Source: Pseudomonadota bacterium
GTDB lineage: Bacteria; Pseudomonadota; Alphaproteobacteria; Rhizobiales; Xanthobacteraceae
Assembly (NCBI GenBank): GCA_023386885.1
Contig: JAEWIX010000093.1
Span: forward strand, 1-17,837
Direction: 5' to 3'
Length of the DNA stretch: 17,837 nucleotides
Below the pieces are notes generated by a model. It did no database searches. It saw only the letters and a list, made by a program, of their open reading frames with translations, and had not been told where the DNA came from. This document shows positions 14,957 through 17,837 of this stretch, one piece after another (within the stretch, counting starts at the first letter, position 1; each line of letters starts with the position of its first letter). Both the position numbers and the translations under genes were made by a program.

Positions 14957-16066
14957 GTGCAGTTCAAGCTGGCGGTCCTGACTGCTCTCGCCAAGCGAGC
15001 CGATGGCCGCGCGACGCTTGACGAACTCAGGCGCGAAATCGAAACGCTCGCGGATCGCTCCGATCAGGAGATTTCCTCCGCCCTCGATAACATCGACATT
15101 TTTCAGTCGCGGCTCGTGGCAGCGGACGGCAATCGTTTCAGGATCACGCAGCGCGGCCGCGCGACCTTGGCGTCAATCGAAACCTCCGCCGATCTTCCAG
15201 CGACTTCCGGCTCACATTCGCTCAAGGCCATCGACGATCTTGCCGGCAAGGAGGAACGTCAGAAGATCCTCGATCTTCAACCTCGCAGCGATGAAATCAC
15301 TCCCCACGCCGAGGGAATCGAAGCCGGGGTCGCGGCGCATCCGAAACCGATGGCCCCTCACCTGCCGCCTGACGCACCGGCATTTCTGCGGCACGATGGT
15401 TTCGGACCCCATGTCAGAACATCTCGGCCGGAGACATCCTGGCGAACGAGTTTGTCGCGGCTGATCTCCGCCAGATGGCAGGAGCTACGCGCGATCTGGC
15501 GAAGCCACGTGGAGCCCGACAGGGCGGACGTCAAAGCTCGGCCAAAACAAACTAGTAATGTGAGCGGCGCGGCCATCGCACTTCTCAGCCTGCTCGCCAT
15601 CCTGATCTGCGCAGGAACTCTCATCGCCCTCACCCAAACACGCGCCTTGAAAACAGAGGCTATTGCGCTCCAGCGCGAAGTCACACTTCTCAAGGAACGC
15701 GTGGCCAGGATGGAATACGAAAGAGCCACGCAGGAGCTGAACCGACAAACCCAATCAGCGAATAAACTAGCTGCTGAACAAAACCGAGACAGGTCAAGCG
15801 ACCGAAATCATCAAACCGCACTCAATCTGACACAAGACGATATCCAACTCATCCGGGAATACATCAAGCCTGCACCCACTGCAGGCACACCGGCCCCCGC
15901 GATCAATGTCGGCGATACAGTTGCCACCGGAACAATCCCGTTGCCGTCGCAACTGATGGAGAAGATTCCGAAACTGTTGGGCGCAAGATTTACGACCCGT
16001 AACGGCTCCATCATCATCTTAAGGAGGGGCAGCCAGCAAGCCGATGCGGTGTTGTCACCTGGCTAA
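14957..16066 (+). CDS. Membrane-tethered winged-helix protein, possible regulator
   Basis: The 369-residue product starts at a GTG with a strong ribosome binding site (GGGGGAAAGC). Residues 1-75 look like a winged helix (LTALAKRADGRATLDELRRE, then NRFRITQRGRATLASIE as the wing). A polar linker (76-202) has a basic stretch before one transmembrane helix at about 203-226. A heptad-rich coiled coil (228-275) and a C-terminal domain (290-369: TQDDIQLIREYIKP, LPSQLMEKIPKLLGARF) should lie in the periplasm. Cytoplasmic DNA-binding domain, single helix and periplasmic domain is the layout of ToxR-type regulators. It is divergent from the pilin, so control of the Tad locus is plausible but unproven. 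The exact family is not recognised; the winged-helix call rests on pattern only. Confidence 0.72.
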   Translation: MQFKLAVLTALAKRADGRATLDELRREIETLADRSDQEISSALDNIDIFQSRLVAADGNRFRITQRGRATLASIETSADLPATSGSHSLKAIDDLAGKEERQKILDLQPRSDEITPHAEGIEAGVAAHPKPMAPHLPPDAPAFLRHDGFGPHVRTSRPETSWRTSLSRLISARWQELRAIWRSHVEPDRADVKARPKQTSNVSGAAIALLSLLAILICAGTLIALTQTRALKTEAIALQREVTLLKERVARMEYERATQELNRQTQSANKLAAEQNRDRSSDRNHQTALNLTQDDIQLIREYIKPAPTAGTPAPAINVGDTVATGTIPLPSQLMEKIPKLLGARFTTRNGSIIILRRGSQQADAVLSPG

Positions 16067-16107
16067 GAAAGCAAAGACTGATTCAGTGAGTTTTGGAGCT
16101 AACAGGA

Positions 16108-16139
16108 GTTTCATTTCGAACACACTGTCGGAATGAAAC
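16108..16139. terminator. Hairpin between convergent genes, possible terminator
   Basis: GTTTCATTTCGA (16108-16119) pairs with TCGGAATGAAAC (16128-16139) over an 8-base loop; the 12-bp stem has one G-U pair. It lies 41 bases after the plus-strand stop and directly after the minus-strand stop, as expected for a shared bidirectional terminator. No T-run follows on either strand, which lowers confidence. Confidence 0.42.
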
Positions 16140-16628
16140 TTAAGCTTCGCGCCCGACGCGCACACGACGCCAATAGAGCAGATGCGTGATGGCAAAGGAC
16201 AACAAACAGGCTGCGAATATTGTCGTTACCATGTAGGGGCCGGCGCCTGACGGCATCGCGACAGGCACAAGCGACGCCTCGCTGATGCCAGGCATCCCGG
16301 CCCGCCAGGTGCGCGCCAGGAAAACCGCATAGATCACGCTCATATGAGTGGCGATCATGAAGGGGAGCCGCGATTTGGCTACGAGCCCGTAGCAGGCAAG
16401 CGCGAAGGCCGGAAGCGCCAGCGCGAAGAACTGGAATCCGTCGATCGCGATGAACTCACTCAGCACGATGTGGGTTCGCTGAAAGATTCCGAACACTCTG
16501 AGATTGAGAAACCAGAGAATTTCCGAACTGGGGGCGTATTCAAGAGCACGCGCAGCCAATTCCGCACCCAACGCCGCGGCGAAAAGCACGAACGGTCCCA
16601 GGACCTGCAGCTTGAAAAGCCGATTCAT
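16140..16628 (-). CDS. Four-helix membrane protein, unknown function
   Basis: The 162-residue protein has four hydrophobic helices, at about 8-28, 60-82, 88-107 and 132-152, and a basic C-terminus (WRRVRVGREA). No catalytic motif, Cys pair or transport signature is seen. CCAGGTAACG precedes the ATG and gives an acceptable binding site. It converges with the winged-helix gene and is separated from it by a hairpin, so it is probably a separate unit. An inner-membrane location is likely. No function is assigned. Confidence 0.65.
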   Translation of the reverse strand: MNRLFKLQVLGPFVLFAAALGAELAARALEYAPSSEILWFLNLRVFGIFQRTHIVLSEFIAIDGFQFFALALPAFALACYGLVAKSRLPFMIATHMSVIYAVFLARTWRAGMPGISEASLVPVAMPSGAGPYMVTTIFAACLLSFAITHLLYWRRVRVGREA

Positions 16629-16780
16629 GCTGTGATCGTTACCTGGAGAATATTGAGTTTATCTTAAAAAGGAACGCGACCTGCCCTGCAGGCTCGATCC
16701 GAAAGCCGGCCTGCGTATCGGCGATTGGGCTTCACGCAGCACTTGACGAACGCCATCCTGCCGGCGACGTTTCGATCATT

Positions 16781-17074
16781 GTGAGGACATTTTTTGTTTT
16801 GTTTGTTTTGGCCCTGCTCCCGGCCGTTGCGCGCGCAGCGGATCCGGAGGCGACCTGCCGGGCTAAGGTCGCCGGGGTGTTGCCGAACGTTCGCAATCTC
16901 GTCATCGAGAATGAAACGATCACGCCTCTGCGGGATCGCCCGGCCGATCCAAACTCGCGCTACTTTCTCATCGACGTCGATTTCAAAGCGGGGAAAGCGA
17001 CCGGGCATCAACGATATATCTGCCTCGCGGACGACCGCGGAAATGCATTTCTGAGGGGCGTAGCACGACCATAA
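16781..17074 (+). CDS. Small exported protein, unknown function
   Basis: The 97-residue product starts at a GTG (VRTFFVLFVLALLPAVARA as written by codons, Met at initiation). A signal peptide is clear, with cleavage expected after ARA at about residue 19. The mature part of about 78 residues has two cysteines (EATCRAK and YICLAD) that could form one disulfide, and alternating strands (NLVIENETITPL, RYFLIDVDFKAGKATG), suggesting a small periplasmic domain. No strong ribosome binding site is visible; this and the short length are the main doubts. The genes on either side lie on the other strand, so it is monocistronic. Confidence 0.6.
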   Translation: MRTFFVLFVLALLPAVARAADPEATCRAKVAGVLPNVRNLVIENETITPLRDRPADPNSRYFLIDVDFKAGKATGHQRYICLADDRGNAFLRGVARP

Positions 17075-17238
17075 CGATCATATTAGACGTCCAGGTAACT
17101 GGCCGCAGTCAATCGAACACCGTTGGCATCCTACACCATGAAAGGCATACGCTTGGACGGGATAGGCCGATGAAAGCAAAATAGGAAGATCGACCCACGC
17201 ACTGCCTGCGCGGATGAGAGATCTGCGCAGCACTTCCC

Positions 17239-17837
17239 TCACCACGCGTATTTGAGTGTGCCTTTTCCGGTGTAGCTGGTGACGTTGTTGGAGAACTCAC
17301 CCTCGAAGGTTGCGGCAAGCGCGACGCCGTTGCGCCAGGCGATCTCGGCACCGGCGGAGACCAGCGCAGCGTCCGGCGCCATCGCAGCGCCGTTGACGAG
17401 GAAGCCTGATCCCGGCAGCGCCTGGAACGTCGCCGCCGCATTGCGCGCGGTGTCGAAGTTGTGCGCCCACGCGGCGCGGCCGCGCAGCGTGAACAACGTC
17501 TCCCCCATCACGGTGGTGCGGTCGAGCCGCAGGCCAAGTTCGCTCCGCGTCGCGGTGACGTCGCGGCCCGCATAGCCGAGCGCAAAACTGTCGATAGCGC
17601 CGTTGCCCTGTTCCAGATAGGACGGCATCCGATAGCTGATCGCCTGCGCCGCGGCATAAGGCGTGACACCGGCCCACGCGGTATCGATACGCCAGCCCGC
17701 TTCCAGACGACCCGAGAGCACGCTCGCCTTGTAGGCGCCGCGCAACCGTTCGCCGGTGGGGGCCATGCGATCGGTGTTGACGTCGTGCCAGCCATAGGCG
17801 AACGCGCCGCTCAGGTAGCCGCCCTGCGCAAAGCCGT
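17239..17837 (-). CDS. Autotransporter beta-barrel, C-terminal part (runs off right edge)
   Basis: The minus frame is open from the window end to a TGA at 17239, giving 198 codons of the C-terminus; the internal ATG at 17766 is not the real start. The sequence alternates strands of an outer-membrane barrel (GGYLSGAFAYGWHDVNTDR, SGRLEAGWRIDTAWAGVTPY, TRSELGLRLDRTT, LRGRAAWAHNFD, GAEIAWRNGVALAATFEGEF) and ends in KYAW, a terminal aromatic as recognised by the BAM complex. ALPGSGFLVNGAAMAPDAALVSAG is a typical autotransporter-barrel block. The passenger domain lies outside the window, so its activity is unknown. Many family members are adhesins, esterases or proteases. Confidence 0.88.
   Translation of the reverse strand, partial: GFAQGGYLSGAFAYGWHDVNTDRMAPTGERLRGAYKASVLSGRLEAGWRIDTAWAGVTPYAAAQAISYRMPSYLEQGNGAIDSFALGYAGRDVTATRSELGLRLDRTTVMGETLFTLRGRAAWAHNFDTARNAAATFQALPGSGFLVNGAAMAPDAALVSAGAEIAWRNGVALAATFEGEFSNNVTSYTGKGTLKYAW

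Noticed and set aside
1..17837. tRNA, rRNA, CRISPR array or insertion sequence
   Set aside because: No cloverleaf with conserved arms, no spaced repeat array, no transposase-like frame and no paired terminal repeats were seen.

Overview
The window reads as a chromosomal segment of an alphaproteobacterium of the Rhizobiales, most likely the Bradyrhizobium/Rhodopseudomonas/Nitrobacter group. This rests on the GC-rich coding sequence, the style of the pilus genes, the 'AADMALKAPP'-type exported protein and two TTAA-N7-TTAA CtrA-like boxes. The genus is an inference; no marker gene is present.

Layout. Positions 1-1208 (-) hold the N-terminal part of a very large repeat adhesin that runs off the left edge. 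Its start has a possible LapG-type retention/cleavage site, and CtrA-like boxes lie just upstream. A 684-base gene-poor stretch and a small exported protein (+) follow. From 14539 down to 2646 the minus strand carries a nearly complete Tad (Flp) pilus locus: flp pilin, a strong terminator-like hairpin, cpaA, cpaB, cpaE, cpaF, tadB, tadC, a TadE-like pseudopilin, a TadG-like protein, a second TadE/F-like pseudopilin, a 404-base gap, the secretin cpaC, a small lipoprotein, tadD and a small exported protein. Most junctions from cpaA to the second pseudopilin are 1-4 base overlaps or gaps of about 10 bases or fewer, so this is one operon. The secretin block sits downstream behind its own gap.

Divergent from the pilin is a plus-strand gene for a protein with a probable N-terminal winged helix, one membrane helix, a coiled coil and a C-terminal periplasmic domain, a layout resembling ToxR-type regulators. 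After it come a convergent four-helix membrane protein, a small exported protein (+) and, at the right edge, the C-terminal beta-barrel of an autotransporter (-), which is cut by the window end.

How it works together. The Tad genes encode a complete assembly machine: pilin, prepilin peptidase, ATPase, platform proteins, localisation ATPase-like protein, secretin, pilotin-like lipoproteins and minor pilins. It is flanked by a giant adhesin and an autotransporter, so the region looks like a surface-attachment island. Matching CtrA-like sites at the adhesin and the pilin suggest both are tied to the cell-cycle/polarity regulator CtrA. Unusual points are the displaced secretin, the lack of a recognisable CpaD, a TadG without a von Willebrand domain, a CpaE whose Walker A lacks its lysines, and the tethered regulator candidate.
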